Source: Pseudobdellovibrionaceae bacterium (lineage in GTDB: Bacteria > Bdellovibrionota > Bdellovibrionia > Bdellovibrionales > Bdellovibrionaceae). From it: DNA of 64,000 nt. A program made the position numbers and the translations under genes. The stretch lies in contig JAEUWH010000097.1 of the NCBI GenBank assembly GCA_016785955.1, positions 23,865-87,864 of the forward strand, written 5' to 3'. A model generated the notes under the pieces. It worked only from the letters and a program-made list of their open reading frames with translations. It had not been told where the DNA came from and did no database searches. This document shows positions 40,785-49,830 of the stretch, piece by piece; positions within the stretch are counted from its first letter, which is position 1, and each line of letters opens with the position of its first letter.

Positions 40785-41612
40785 ATGAACTTCGAAAAAA
40801 AATCAGATATTTCACGGCAATTGACCGAAGCCCGTTTGTTCAAAAAACCGCTCGCGCAATGGAGTCAATCCTCTCTAGTCATGTCGCGATCCGAGGCCTA
40901 TCAAATCCAGGAGCTGGGCATTCAACACCGTCTGCGCCAGTCAGAACTTCGCATCGGGTACAAGATGGGTTTAACCTCTGAAGGTAAACGCAAACAAATG
41001 AATTTAGATTCTCCGTTGTATGGCGAGCTGACAAATAAAATGCAAATCCAAAACGAGGCTATTTTTGACATACAAGGATTGATTCACCCCAAAATCGAGC
41101 CCGAAGTGGCCTTCAAAATAAAAAAAACCCTGGCGGGGAAAATCGAATACGACACCGCCCTCGAAGCGATTTCTGAAATCTGCGCTACCATGGAGATCCT
41201 GGATTCGCGCTATACTCAGTTTAAATATTTCTCTATGGAAGACGTTATCGCCGACAACTCGTCCTCTTCGCATTTTATTTGCGGCCCCTGGCTTGCTTTT
41301 GATTCCGCTCAACAACTTAAAAACACGCGTTTAGAAATGTTCGTTGATCAACATCTGGTTCAATCCGGGCAGGCTCAAGAAATTTCTGGCGATCCCATTC
41401 TGTCAGTGGTTCATCTGTGCCACTTGCTGCACGAAAATGGTCGTCAGCTGGAAGCTGGCTCCATTGTTCTGGCCGGCGCCGCCACGGCGGCCGTGGAACT
41501 AAAGCCTAACCAAACCATTGAATTAAAAATCACGACGCCGGCGCCGACCGCGACCGCCCCCACACAGACATGGCCGTTGGTCAAAGTTCACATTCAAGGA
41601 AGCTCAACATGA
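40785..41612 (+). CDS. 4-Oxalocrotonate decarboxylase
   Basis: This 275-residue protein belongs to the fumarylacetoacetase-like decarboxylase/hydratase group. The sequences GYKMGLTSEGKRKQM, SPLYGELT and IHPKIEPEVAFKI match the decarboxylase branch (DmpH/AmnE/NbaG), with the metal-binding Glu residues in the last. It turns 4-oxalocrotonate into 2-oxopent-4-enoate. The related hydratase (NbaH) differs mainly in these loops, so a hydratase role is the main alternative. It is first in the plus-strand operon and overlaps kynU by 4 nt (ATGA at 41609-41612). Confidence 0.88.
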   Translation: MNFEKKSDISRQLTEARLFKKPLAQWSQSSLVMSRSEAYQIQELGIQHRLRQSELRIGYKMGLTSEGKRKQMNLDSPLYGELTNKMQIQNEAIFDIQGLIHPKIEPEVAFKIKKTLAGKIEYDTALEAISEICATMEILDSRYTQFKYFSMEDVIADNSSSSHFICGPWLAFDSAQQLKNTRLEMFVDQHLVQSGQAQEISGDPILSVVHLCHLLHENGRQLEAGSIVLAGAATAAVELKPNQTIELKITTPAPTATAPTQTWPLVKVHIQGSST

Positions 41613-42883
41613 ATTCAAATTCTTTAACCTGGGCCCGCTCCCAAGATGAAAACGACACGCTCTGGCGCTTTCGCGATCAGTTTGTTTTTCCCCAAGCCGA
41701 CAACCGCGACGTTTTATATTTTGCGGGCCACTCGCTGGGCCTGATGCCCAAACGCACACCCCAGATGATCCAGGCCGAGCTGGATGCCTGGGGGCAATAT
41801 GGTGTTGAGGGGCATTTTAAATCCTCCACACCGTGGGTCAGTTATCACGAGGCCGTGACGGCGTCGCTAGCGCGGCTGGTAGGAGCCAAAGAATCTGAAG
41901 TCGTTGCGATGAACTCGCTGACCGTGAATTTACACATGATGATGACCAGCTTTTATCGTCCTTCAGGACAACGATGTAAAATTTTGATCGAGGCGAATAC
42001 TTTTCCTTCGGATAAATACGCGGTTGATTCCCAGGCGCGTCTGCATGGTCTAAACCCTAGGGACACGATTGTAGAATTAAAGCACGCTCCGGGCGCGGAT
42101 TCGATCGATGAGGACTTTATAATTTCCGAAATCAAACGATTGGGAAATTCACTGAGCCTGGTTTTAATCGGTCAATGCAACTATCTGTCCGGGCAAAAAT
42201 TCAATATGCAGAAAATTGCCGAGGCCGCTCATGCCGTCGGCGCCAACGTGGGTTTTAACTTGGCTCACGGTGCGGGCAATCTGGCCATGAACCTTCATGA
42301 GGACGATGTGGATTTTGCCGTGTGGTGCAGTTACAAATATCTGAACTCGGGCGCCGGCGGCATCGCCGGGTGCTTTGTTCATGAAAAACATCATGCGGCC
42401 GCAAAAAATCCCGCCGCGTTTAAAACGATGCCGCGCTTTGAGGGCTGGTGGGGACACAACAAAACCGAACGTTTTAAGATGGGTCCGGATTTTGATCCGA
42501 TCCAAACCGTGGAGGCCTGGCAGCTGAGCAACCCGCCCATTTTTCAATTGGCCGCCCTGCGCGCATCCCTGCAATTATTTGATGAAATGGGCATAGCCAA
42601 CGCTCGTAAACGCGGGGATCAATTGACTCACTATTTTGAAACCCAGATCAAAGAAAACATAGCAGAGCATGTCACGGTGGTGACACCGGCCTCACGTGGT
42701 TCCATGCTGTGTTTAAAAGTGAACGATCGTCATCAAGATTTTAAAAATTTTCTGATTCAACATCACGCGATTGTTGATTTTCGCGAACCCAATATCATTC
42801 GCGCCACCCCGACGGCCATGTACAATTCCTACACCGACATATTTAATTTGGTACACCTCATGAAACGATTTTTCCATGGCTAA
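41609..42883 (+). CDS. kynU: Kynureninase
   Basis: KynU cleaves kynurenine or 3-hydroxykynurenine into (3-hydroxy)anthranilate and alanine, using pyridoxal phosphate. The start at 41609 has AAGGA 8 nt upstream and gives 424 residues, the standard length. The family opening is YFAGHSLGLMPKRTPQM; MNSLTVNLHMMM follows; VGFNLAHGAGN and the PLP lysine near 242 in WCSYKYLNSGAGG are clear. RFEGWWGHN is a kynureninase signature. It is coupled by overlap to the genes on both sides. Confidence 0.96.
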   Translation: MNSNSLTWARSQDENDTLWRFRDQFVFPQADNRDVLYFAGHSLGLMPKRTPQMIQAELDAWGQYGVEGHFKSSTPWVSYHEAVTASLARLVGAKESEVVAMNSLTVNLHMMMTSFYRPSGQRCKILIEANTFPSDKYAVDSQARLHGLNPRDTIVELKHAPGADSIDEDFIISEIKRLGNSLSLVLIGQCNYLSGQKFNMQKIAEAAHAVGANVGFNLAHGAGNLAMNLHEDDVDFAVWCSYKYLNSGAGGIAGCFVHEKHHAAAKNPAAFKTMPRFEGWWGHNKTERFKMGPDFDPIQTVEAWQLSNPPIFQLAALRASLQLFDEMGIANARKRGDQLTHYFETQIKENIAEHVTVVTPASRGSMLCLKVNDRHQDFKNFLIQHHAIVDFREPNIIRATPTAMYNSYTDIFNLVHLMKRFFHG

Positions 42884-44255
42884 TAAAAGCATACATTTGA
42901 TGGGTGCCGGCCTGGTCGGCTCGTTATGGGCCTACCTGCTGAAGAAAAAAGGATTTGATGTTCATGTTTATGAAAAACGCGCGGATCCCCGCGGAACTCA
43001 GGCTGATCGAGGACGCAGCATCAACCTGGTTATAACCTCACGCGGGCGGCATGCTTTGAAACAAGCCGGGCTCGACGAGGCCATCCTTCCCATCACCGTT
43101 CCTGTCTTTGGCCGTCGCATACACGCCATCGATGGCCGCACTCAGTATCAAGCCTATGGGCGCGATGATTCCGAATGCAACTATGCCGTGTCTCGATGGG
43201 AACTGAACACCACCTTGATAAAGGCCGCCGCCCACGCGGGTGTGACGTTTTACTTTGAGCATGAATTAAGTGATCTGGACTTGGCCGCTCGCACAGTTCG
43301 CTTTAGCAATGGAAACACGGCCAACTATCGCGTGCTGTTTGCAACCGACGGTGCGGGCTCAGCGATACGAAAAAAAATGCAGGCCATACAGCCCCGACTG
43401 TACCAAGAAGACGTGCGCTTTATTTCTTCGGATTACAAAGAACTCTACGTTCCTGCCCGGGCCGATGGGCAGCCGGCAATAGAAAAAAATAATCTTCACA
43501 TTTGGCCACGCGGTACCCACATGCTGATGGCTTTGGCCAATCAGGACAATAGTTTTACCCTGACTTTGTATTTACCTCGATCAGACCACCCCTGGAGTTT
43601 TGACAGTATTCAAACACCCGCCCGCGTCCAAGAGCTTTTTCAATCTGAATTCCCAGACGCGCGGGCGCTCGTTCCTGATTTGTCGACTCAGTTTCTAGAG
43701 CATCCTCAGGGACGCTTGGGTACGGTTCGTTTTACACAATGGCACTATCAGGACTCGGTGGCGCTGATGGGCGATGCGGCCCACGCCATCGTACCGTTTT
43801 TCGGTCAAGGAATGAACTGTGGTTTTGAAGACATCACCACGCTGTTGACCATCCTGGACGAAAACCAGTGGGATTTTAAATCAGGGCTAGAGGCCTACTC
43901 GCGCCTGCGAATTCCCAATGCGCAGGCGATCGCCGACATGGCTCTCGAAAACTTTGTCGAAATGAGTGACAAGGTCGGTGATCAGACCTTTCTACTACAG
44001 AAGAAAATTGAATCGGTTTTAGAAAAAGAATTTCCCCAATTGTACCGCTCGCGATATGGAATGATCACCTACACATTGATACCGTATAGCCTAGCGCAAG
44101 AGGCCGGCCGTATTCAAAACCGATTACTGACGACACTGTCGCAAACCATCACACGAATCGAAGACTTGAACTTGGCCCATTGCCAACGCGCCATGGAACA
44201 GGAATGGCTTCCTTGGCTAAAAGCAAAGGGCATTTGTTTGGATCGTTACCGTTGA
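42876..44255 (+). CDS. kmo: Kynurenine 3-monooxygenase
   Basis: KMO hydroxylates kynurenine at C3 using FAD, NADPH and O2. The 459-residue protein has the FAD loop MGAGLVGSLWAYLL (9-22), the DRGRSINL segment typical of KMO rather than other aromatic hydroxylases, and the second FAD motif LMGDAAHAIVPFFGQGMNCGFED. The last 80 residues hold the hydrophobic helix region seen in bacterial KMO. It overlaps the kynU stop by 8 nt. With kynU and the dioxygenase it commits the pathway to 3-hydroxyanthranilate. Confidence 0.96.
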   Translation: MANKSIHLMGAGLVGSLWAYLLKKKGFDVHVYEKRADPRGTQADRGRSINLVITSRGRHALKQAGLDEAILPITVPVFGRRIHAIDGRTQYQAYGRDDSECNYAVSRWELNTTLIKAAAHAGVTFYFEHELSDLDLAARTVRFSNGNTANYRVLFATDGAGSAIRKKMQAIQPRLYQEDVRFISSDYKELYVPARADGQPAIEKNNLHIWPRGTHMLMALANQDNSFTLTLYLPRSDHPWSFDSIQTPARVQELFQSEFPDARALVPDLSTQFLEHPQGRLGTVRFTQWHYQDSVALMGDAAHAIVPFFGQGMNCGFEDITTLLTILDENQWDFKSGLEAYSRLRIPNAQAIADMALENFVEMSDKVGDQTFLLQKKIESVLEKEFPQLYRSRYGMITYTLIPYSLAQEAGRIQNRLLTTLSQTITRIEDLNLAHCQRAMEQEWLPWLKAKGICLDRYR

Positions 44256-44258
44256 CGT

Positions 44259-45029
44259 TTATTTAAAATTTTTTTTCACGCGCTGGCGGCGGCGGGTTTT
44301 AAGTAGAGCTTTCTCGCGCAGGGACATTTTCTCGGTACACGCCGTCCAAGCCGCTGGCGCAATCGCTAGAACATTTTCACTGATATAATTAAAAACCTCT
44401 TTGGGATACCAATTATAAGACTCCCGCAACGCCCAGCCGACACCTTTTTGAACATAGTAATCCTCGTCTCCCAACAAGGGATCGACAAACTGCCGCAGCT
44501 GCGGCCAGCTTAAAAATTTGGATTTTCTGAATCGTGAGTAAAACAACAATCCCACGATAGATTGCCGCCGCTCCCAGGAATTTTTGGAACGGTTCCATTT
44601 TTTATAGATCGCCAGCAGCTCAACATCGTCTTCTAAAAACTCGGCATAGATTCCACTGAGTTCGTCCGAGACCGCCCAATTATCGACCTTGGACAACCAG
44701 CCCAACAGCAACGATCGATTTCGTTTGCGAACCTCAAAGGGAAGCGATTTCACGTACGCCAGGCAAATCACCAGCGCCTCGAAGTGCAGGGAATGAGTCC
44801 AGATATAATGAAATGTCTCTAAATTTTCTTTTTTAAATATTTTATGTTGAGGATTAAAAAAACTAAATCCTTTTTTGAACGTGCGTCTGACATCGGGAAT
44901 TTTTAAATCCAAATAGATCAAGTCCGAGCGCCCACCGCCGACATAATTTTCGGCTTTCCAAATCGAAGGTTTTGCCACGGGGTTAATGGCCTTTAATGCC
45001 GACTCTACTTCTACTAAATGTTTTTTCAT
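44259..45029 (-). CDS. DNA alkylation repair protein, AlkD-like
   Basis: The 256-residue, mostly helical protein fits the AlkD/AlkC HEAT-repeat glycosylase family, which removes bulky or cationic alkylated bases. Indicators are the repeat endings LGWLSKVDNWAVSDEL, KNSWERRQSIVGLLFYSR and EDYYVQKGVGWALRESYNWYP, holding the Trp, Asp and Arg that line the DNA groove in AlkD. The C terminus is basic. It is 3 nt from the end of kmo in convergent orientation, and overlaps the upstream gene by 4 nt. Confidence 0.85.
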   Translation of the reverse strand: MKKHLVEVESALKAINPVAKPSIWKAENYVGGGRSDLIYLDLKIPDVRRTFKKGFSFFNPQHKIFKKENLETFHYIWTHSLHFEALVICLAYVKSLPFEVRKRNRSLLLGWLSKVDNWAVSDELSGIYAEFLEDDVELLAIYKKWNRSKNSWERRQSIVGLLFYSRFRKSKFLSWPQLRQFVDPLLGDEDYYVQKGVGWALRESYNWYPKEVFNYISENVLAIAPAAWTACTEKMSLREKALLKTRRRQRVKKNFK

Positions 45030-46813
45030 TGTTTATAAAATAACTGGCAACGTGAAACCTGACCATCAAAATATAAGGGCTCCGATTTTTTTTTCATTTT
45101 TTCTTTAAGAAACATCACCCACAAGCGAGGATTTTTGATTAAAAATGATTTCAACTCGGATTGAACAATGTCGTTTCCGACCAGTTGGCCCAGTTGATAT
45201 AACTGCAAAGCCCAACGAAAACTCTGCGGCTCGGCCATAAACCGGCGCAACCGCTGCTGGGTATCGAGCGACGTATTCGAGAACACATGGGCAAAATCCG
45301 GTCGCTCTTGCCCCAGCCTCGCAAGTTCTCTTAGAGGCAACTGCGCCATCGCCGCCATTATTTTTTCCGTGGAATCGACCGCGTACCCGTCTTGAGGTCC
45401 TAGTGGCTGAATCTCGACGCGAAACTGTTCATTTACGGCGTTTTCAATGGGAATCACACGAACCTCGCGCCCCAGCAGTGGACGTGCCCCTGAATAAAAA
45501 GCATTATGTAACACGACTTGCGCCAACTTACGCTTTAAGAATTCACCATGGGCGGGATTTTGCGCGATAAATTCAGCGAATGAAGTTTCGCTTAAAGCCT
45601 GCGGCGTCGCCGCCGATACGAAAATTTGGAAATGCCCTTGACGAACGCCCCATAAATTTCGCTGCGTAAATTCTGCGAGTAAGCGCGTAGACACCATGCC
45701 TGTGTCCAAGACCGCTTCGTACACGATGTGGGCCAATGAATACGTCGCCTCCCACACCGGCAGCGGCGAAAGTTTTTGCAATCGTTCTTTGGTGTCCGAA
45801 CGCTGCAGCCACGTCATAAAGTGTTCCAGAACGTCTTGTGCGCCTGGATGTCGATCTTTAAAAAACTCAAAGGCCACGCGACTCGGTGAAGTTTGAATAG
45901 CCTCCCAGGCGTGTGGCTGCCTCAGCCAAAACCAAACGATATCTTGCTTTACAGCATCAGGCAGCGACCGAAAAAAATCTAACGAAATTTCAAACACCGC
46001 TGTCGTGTCTAAAGTTTTTAACGGTTTCATAAACTCTAAATCGCCATATCCTAAAGCGATTTGGCGCTCTAAAAAAGAGACGCCCAACTCCTGTGCTCGT
46101 TCTTTAAAGAGATCAAACTTCATCATCACCTGCTGACGAGATGCCGCGAATTGACGACGCATTTCAACCTTCATTTGATTTAACACAGGTTCAGAATAAA
46201 TCGCCGCGCGCACTAACGGATTGACTACATTTTTCCCTACCGAACGCAAGAATCCCAAAACTGGTATGTTATCCCAAGAACGCGTCGCTTGATCCATGCG
46301 ATCGCGAAATCCCAAGCCCAGTTCATACACCGCCAACATCGCACGGGTTGCCTGAAGCGAACCCCCCAGTTCGGCATCGAAGTTCATACCCTGGGTCGTG
46401 CTCAGATGTTGGGACCATGTGCGAATCCATGCCTGCGCTGCGTACATCTCATACTCGACAATTTTTTCAAACACGTCCGTATTCGGCGTCGTGATATTTA
46501 ATGGATTAAGCAACCCCTCACGCTGAGTTTTTTGCCAGTACTCAGCCGGCGTGGCTGACACCTGATGACGACGTCTTAAATAATCTTCTAGACTGACCAC
46601 ATGGGTTTTGTTTTCCGTTAACAATGCTTTTTCAATCTGCTGAATAACCTCTAGAGTTTTTTCTTGTTCGGTACCCGCCCCAGAGGACATAAAATAAGAC
46701 ATAACCGCTAAGCGCACCAAAGGCTCTTGCCACGCGCCGACTTCGCGTACAGTCTCTGCCCGCGCCCACGTTATGGCCAGTATCAAAATGAAACAAATCC
46801 AAAATTTTCGCAT
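45026..46813 (-). CDS. Exported protein of unknown function
   Basis: The ATG at 46813 gives 595 residues starting with a good signal peptide (MRKFWICFILILAITWARA). TTG codons at 46831 (with AGGA 7 nt upstream) and 46849 are possible starts. The mature protein is helical throughout, without cysteine clusters, haem motifs or membrane segments, and contains repeated tryptophan-containing helices. I recognise no domain. It is translationally coupled to the AlkD-like gene. A periplasmic or secreted structural role is possible. Confidence 0.72.
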   Translation of the reverse strand: MRKFWICFILILAITWARAETVREVGAWQEPLVRLAVMSYFMSSGAGTEQEKTLEVIQQIEKALLTENKTHVVSLEDYLRRRHQVSATPAEYWQKTQREGLLNPLNITTPNTDVFEKIVEYEMYAAQAWIRTWSQHLSTTQGMNFDAELGGSLQATRAMLAVYELGLGFRDRMDQATRSWDNIPVLGFLRSVGKNVVNPLVRAAIYSEPVLNQMKVEMRRQFAASRQQVMMKFDLFKERAQELGVSFLERQIALGYGDLEFMKPLKTLDTTAVFEISLDFFRSLPDAVKQDIVWFWLRQPHAWEAIQTSPSRVAFEFFKDRHPGAQDVLEHFMTWLQRSDTKERLQKLSPLPVWEATYSLAHIVYEAVLDTGMVSTRLLAEFTQRNLWGVRQGHFQIFVSAATPQALSETSFAEFIAQNPAHGEFLKRKLAQVVLHNAFYSGARPLLGREVRVIPIENAVNEQFRVEIQPLGPQDGYAVDSTEKIMAAMAQLPLRELARLGQERPDFAHVFSNTSLDTQQRLRRFMAEPQSFRWALQLYQLGQLVGNDIVQSELKSFLIKNPRLWVMFLKEKMKKKSEPLYFDGQVSRCQLFYKQ

Positions 46814-47007
46814 CAGCTTTTTAAGCTGCAAACGAAGTTCCTGTTTCAAAACAAAAACACGTCATCGCTGCCGGACTAGATTGCGCAGCAAAGACCCACA
46901 CGGACAGCATTTCTTCTCACCCCGCTCAAATTTGCCGACACTGAGTCCACACACGAGGGCGAACTTCTTAGTCTAGAACCGAGCCACTCAGCAGGTGACG
47001 ACAGTTT

Positions 47008-48150
47008 TCACTCTTGGCGTGAATAGATTTCGACCCCATCTTTGACAACTCTTTTTAACCAACTGGGATGTGTTCCAAACAGGGTCAAAACTTCGCTTTC
47101 TGAATTTATTGTGTAAGAAACAAGGTTATCTGATTTTATCAACACTTCCCGAGGGATTTCAAATTCATAATAATTAGCCGTGTTGCGAACAAACGTTTGC
47201 GCGGTTCCAAGCGCCTCCGAGAAACCCACATAAAAACTGCTGGCACCTGAAATCTCATTCGAGGTACCTTTTCTTTTGATCAGTTCTTCAATCATTTTTT
47301 CTAGGTAGTTATCCGCAGACAAAGAAAGTAATTTTTCTCCGACTTTGTTAAATGAACCCCATGCTCTATGACCCTCGGCTATCCTTTTAAAAAGTTCCTT
47401 TTCATTTTGAACTGTATAACTTCCTCTATACACCACAACCGTGTCGTTAGGGTTTTGAATATGCAATTGAAGCTCATCTACATCACTAAATTTATAGGCA
47501 ACCCCTGTCGTTACCGGCGTTCCTTTTGGCTTCCACTTGTTTCGCTGCTTTAACATCGATTCAACAATTTCCATCTGTAACTTGAAGCCAAATTTTATAT
47601 TTTCAAATCTTGGCATTTCAAAGGAGTCAGGAATTCTTACATCATAAGAGACTCCACCGGGTGACATTCTTTCTTCATTTCTATAATTCAAGAAACTGAG
47701 TCCCTGAGATATCTTGAAAATATTAAAATAGAAACTAGCCGAACTTTCGTCAAAATAGTAAGTCAGCCTTTTAGCCAAAGAGGTCCCGTAAGTCCTGTCA
47801 ATCCTTTGAAATTCAGAAGTTGTTAAATTGACAAACTGAACAAGTGCATTCGATATTTTTTCTTCCGCTTCATGGCGATCTAATCCTGGGGTCCTTTTCC
47901 CTGCAATTTGCGTAACCTGACGAGCAATGTCGCTTATTTTTTTTCTTACAATAACACTTTCACTCGTTAGATCATCACTCACAAATTGATATTCAACCAA
48001 AGACTCACTGTTTTTAAAAAGAGTATAGTACGACAGACATAAATTGTTCATCGCCTGTCCAAAAAAAGGACAAAACACAAGAGCCATTTCTAATATTAAC
48101 CATCTTATAGAAGCTTTAACCACACAGCTGATAAGTTGCAAATACGGCAC
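47008..48150 (-). CDS. Putative exported ADP-ribosyltransferase
   Basis: The frame starts at GTG 48150, preceded by AGGT, and encodes 380 residues with a signal-like N terminus (KASIRWLILEMALVFCPFFGQA). Residues 40-230 are an unassigned helical domain. From about 235 the layout suggests an R-S-E type ADP-ribosyltransferase: Arg242 in VVVYRGSY, Ser311 in SSFYVGFSEALGTAQTF, a strand YYEFEIPREVL, and the E351-S-E353-V-L motif where the second Glu would be catalytic. Such enzymes attach ADP-ribose to host or prey proteins. The spacing fits but identity is low, so this is a motif-based guess. A repeat tract lies just upstream. Confidence 0.7.
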   Translation of the reverse strand: MPYLQLISCVVKASIRWLILEMALVFCPFFGQAMNNLCLSYYTLFKNSESLVEYQFVSDDLTSESVIVRKKISDIARQVTQIAGKRTPGLDRHEAEEKISNALVQFVNLTTSEFQRIDRTYGTSLAKRLTYYFDESSASFYFNIFKISQGLSFLNYRNEERMSPGGVSYDVRIPDSFEMPRFENIKFGFKLQMEIVESMLKQRNKWKPKGTPVTTGVAYKFSDVDELQLHIQNPNDTVVVYRGSYTVQNEKELFKRIAEGHRAWGSFNKVGEKLLSLSADNYLEKMIEELIKRKGTSNEISGASSFYVGFSEALGTAQTFVRNTANYYEFEIPREVLIKSDNLVSYTINSESEVLTLFGTHPSWLKRVVKDGVEIYSRQE

Positions 48151-48153
48151 TCG

Positions 48154-48208
48154 ACCTAACCTTGAACCTAACCTTGAACTTGAATTTCGAATTCGAATTC
48201 GAATTCAA
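48154..48208. repeat. Tandem repeats upstream of the putative toxin gene
   Basis: ACCTAACCTTGA is repeated twice (48154-48165, 48166-48177), followed by three TTCGAA hexamers (48186-48203) that form an 18-bp perfect palindrome, and then AT-rich degenerate continuations to about 48240. It lies immediately before the GTG at 48150. Confidence 0.75.
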
Positions 48209-48270
48209 TTCTAATTTTAATTTTGAATATGAATTTCAAATTTGACTCAATTTGAGACAAAACAGAGTCA

Positions 48271-48651
48271 TTAGCTTTTCAATAGGACAATCACGCCCAC
48301 TACAAATGAAAATGTCACGGGCCAATAGTGGACTATATTACGAATATAAAAACGTACGTCCACACTGGATTTACGCCAAATAAAATGACTGATCCCCACG
48401 GCTACTCCCAGGGATACAAAGAAACCAATAAAACTAATCATACCATGAAGCTGTGGTCTAAAACTGACCGTTCCCCGCGCCAAAATCGCCATCAGCAAAC
48501 CCCAAATTGCAGCCGACATGACTAACAACACAAAACGACCGCTCGAGTTTTTAATTTCCAATCGCGAATTTGTTTCACGCTCCATCAACAACGAATCCTC
48601 CAGATTCATCAATTCATATTCACTCATAGCGTTCAGCTGCTCATAACTCAT
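48271..48651 (-). CDS. Small membrane protein, three helices
   Basis: The 126-residue product has an acidic soluble N terminus (about 1-40) followed by three hydrophobic segments (FVLLVMSAAIWGLLMAILA, MISFIGFFVSLGVAVGI, WPVTFSFVVGVIVLL). An AAGGA ribosome site lies 7 nt upstream, and the gene overlaps the previous one by 4 nt. No family is recognised. Confidence 0.75.
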   Translation of the reverse strand: MSYEQLNAMSEYELMNLEDSLLMERETNSRLEIKNSSGRFVLLVMSAAIWGLLMAILARGTVSFRPQLHGMISFIGFFVSLGVAVGISHFIWRKSSVDVRFYIRNIVHYWPVTFSFVVGVIVLLKS

Positions 48652-49433
48652 GGCCGTATCCTTTTATTTATACAAAGTGTGGAGAATCGTGTGCCGACTG
48701 CCGAGGTCACGAAAACTTTCGGAGGCTGAATACCATACTTATCCAGCACCGCACCTGTTAGCCCATGCCACACATAAAACGAACGATCAAAACTGGGGTT
48801 AGGATGCGCGATGAACATTTTATCCCCATCAAACACCTGCCAATCCGCACCTAACGATCGACAATAGATTTCTGACTCATTACGTGTTGTCTTTTTTAGA
48901 TAATTGGGACTTTCAAAAAGCAGCCGCCAGTTCAACCCCTGATTCGGACTAGCCACAATGGGTTGAGGTTTTGACTGCACATTCTCATTCACGGACTCTT
49001 GCCAATCCGAAACGGAACGTTTGATTTCCGCTGGATTCTTGATCACAAAATAAATCAAAACGACCAGAGCCAACACAATGAATGGCAGCACTGTTCGACG
49101 AAATTCCTGAAACGCCTCTTCCCAGCGCAAGAAATAATCGTCCACAATCTCAACCGCCAAAAAACCGATCAACATCACGACGGGGATCATCAGCATAATT
49201 TGGACTTTTGGACTCAACACCGAAAACACAACTCGTAAAACAAATGCCGACGGCACACTCAGAATCATCATCAACCCGAATGTCAGAAAAAAACGAACCC
49301 AGGTATAGCGAGGAAAAATAAAATGTTCACTGCTGGGACGCCGAGGTCGATACGAATCATATCCGTCTTGCAAAGACAGGATTCGCAAAATTCGCTTATG
49401 TCTTTGATACCGCGAGGAAAAGTAATGTTTCAT
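48648..49433 (-). CDS. Membrane protein with C-terminal extracytoplasmic domain
   Basis: This 261-residue protein has a basic N terminus, three membrane segments (VRFFLTFGLMMILSVPSAFVL, MLMIPVVMLIGFLAVEIV, TVLPFIVLALVVLIYFVI) and a 115-residue C-terminal domain from about 145. That domain has Cys and Trp in the pattern EIYCRSLGADWQVF ... FYVWHGL ... TLCIN, reminiscent of the lectin-like or formylglycine-type folds used in secreted modules. It is coupled to the small membrane protein gene and probably acts with it. Confidence 0.75.
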   Translation of the reverse strand: MKHYFSSRYQRHKRILRILSLQDGYDSYRPRRPSSEHFIFPRYTWVRFFLTFGLMMILSVPSAFVLRVVFSVLSPKVQIMLMIPVVMLIGFLAVEIVDDYFLRWEEAFQEFRRTVLPFIVLALVVLIYFVIKNPAEIKRSVSDWQESVNENVQSKPQPIVASPNQGLNWRLLFESPNYLKKTTRNESEIYCRSLGADWQVFDGDKMFIAHPNPSFDRSFYVWHGLTGAVLDKYGIQPPKVFVTSAVGTRFSTLCINKRIRP

Positions 49434-49830
49434 ACCTAAAGTCTAATCAGCTTTAATCGTGAATTCAAAGAAAATTCTAGGCAGCCCATTAGGCCTAATC
49501 GTTACATTTCTAATCACTCGCACAGACTAAAGAGACTATTCGTATTCGTATTGAAAAACTTTAAAGAATCGTCATAAAGAATGACTCTTTATTATGTCCA
49601 GTGAGCGCATAAAGTAACTTTAGACAGCCTACCATTTAGCCTATCATCGTCATAAATTGGCCCGTATTTGATACTCTGTCCTTATTTTACTCAATTTTTA
49701 ATGCTTAAAACCAACAGCTTAGACCATAAAGTTTGTACTCAAATTGCATATCTTAAGAACAGGTTGCCCGCACCTGTTCTGACCAATGTCTTTACCAAAC
49801 CATCACGGGCAACCCAACACGAGGAATGCT
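49434..49830. other. Intergenic region with hairpins and a possible RNA switch
   Basis: These 397 bases carry no gene that I can support. They hold a perfect 7-bp hairpin at 49574-49592 (ATAAAGA/TCTTTAT) and, next to the following gene, two mutually exclusive hairpins (49756-49814). The rest is AT-rich, as expected for divergent promoters. Confidence 0.5.
49756..49814 (+). promoter_or_regulatory. Candidate RNA switch in the leader of a secreted-protein gene
   Basis: AGAACAGGT (49756-49764) pairs perfectly with ACCTGTTCT (49772-49780). The overlapping GGTTGCCCG (49762-49770) also pairs perfectly with CGGGCAACC (49806-49814), which ends 6 nt before the GAGGA ribosome site. The two 9-bp helices share bases, so only one can form at a time, as in attenuators and riboswitches. 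Confidence 0.5.

Noticed and set aside
48181..48250. CRISPR array
   Set aside because: Units of 6-12 bp abut each other without spacers.
49756..49814. tRNA gene
   Set aside because: The two hairpins overlap instead of forming a cloverleaf, and no anticodon or T-arm sequence is present.
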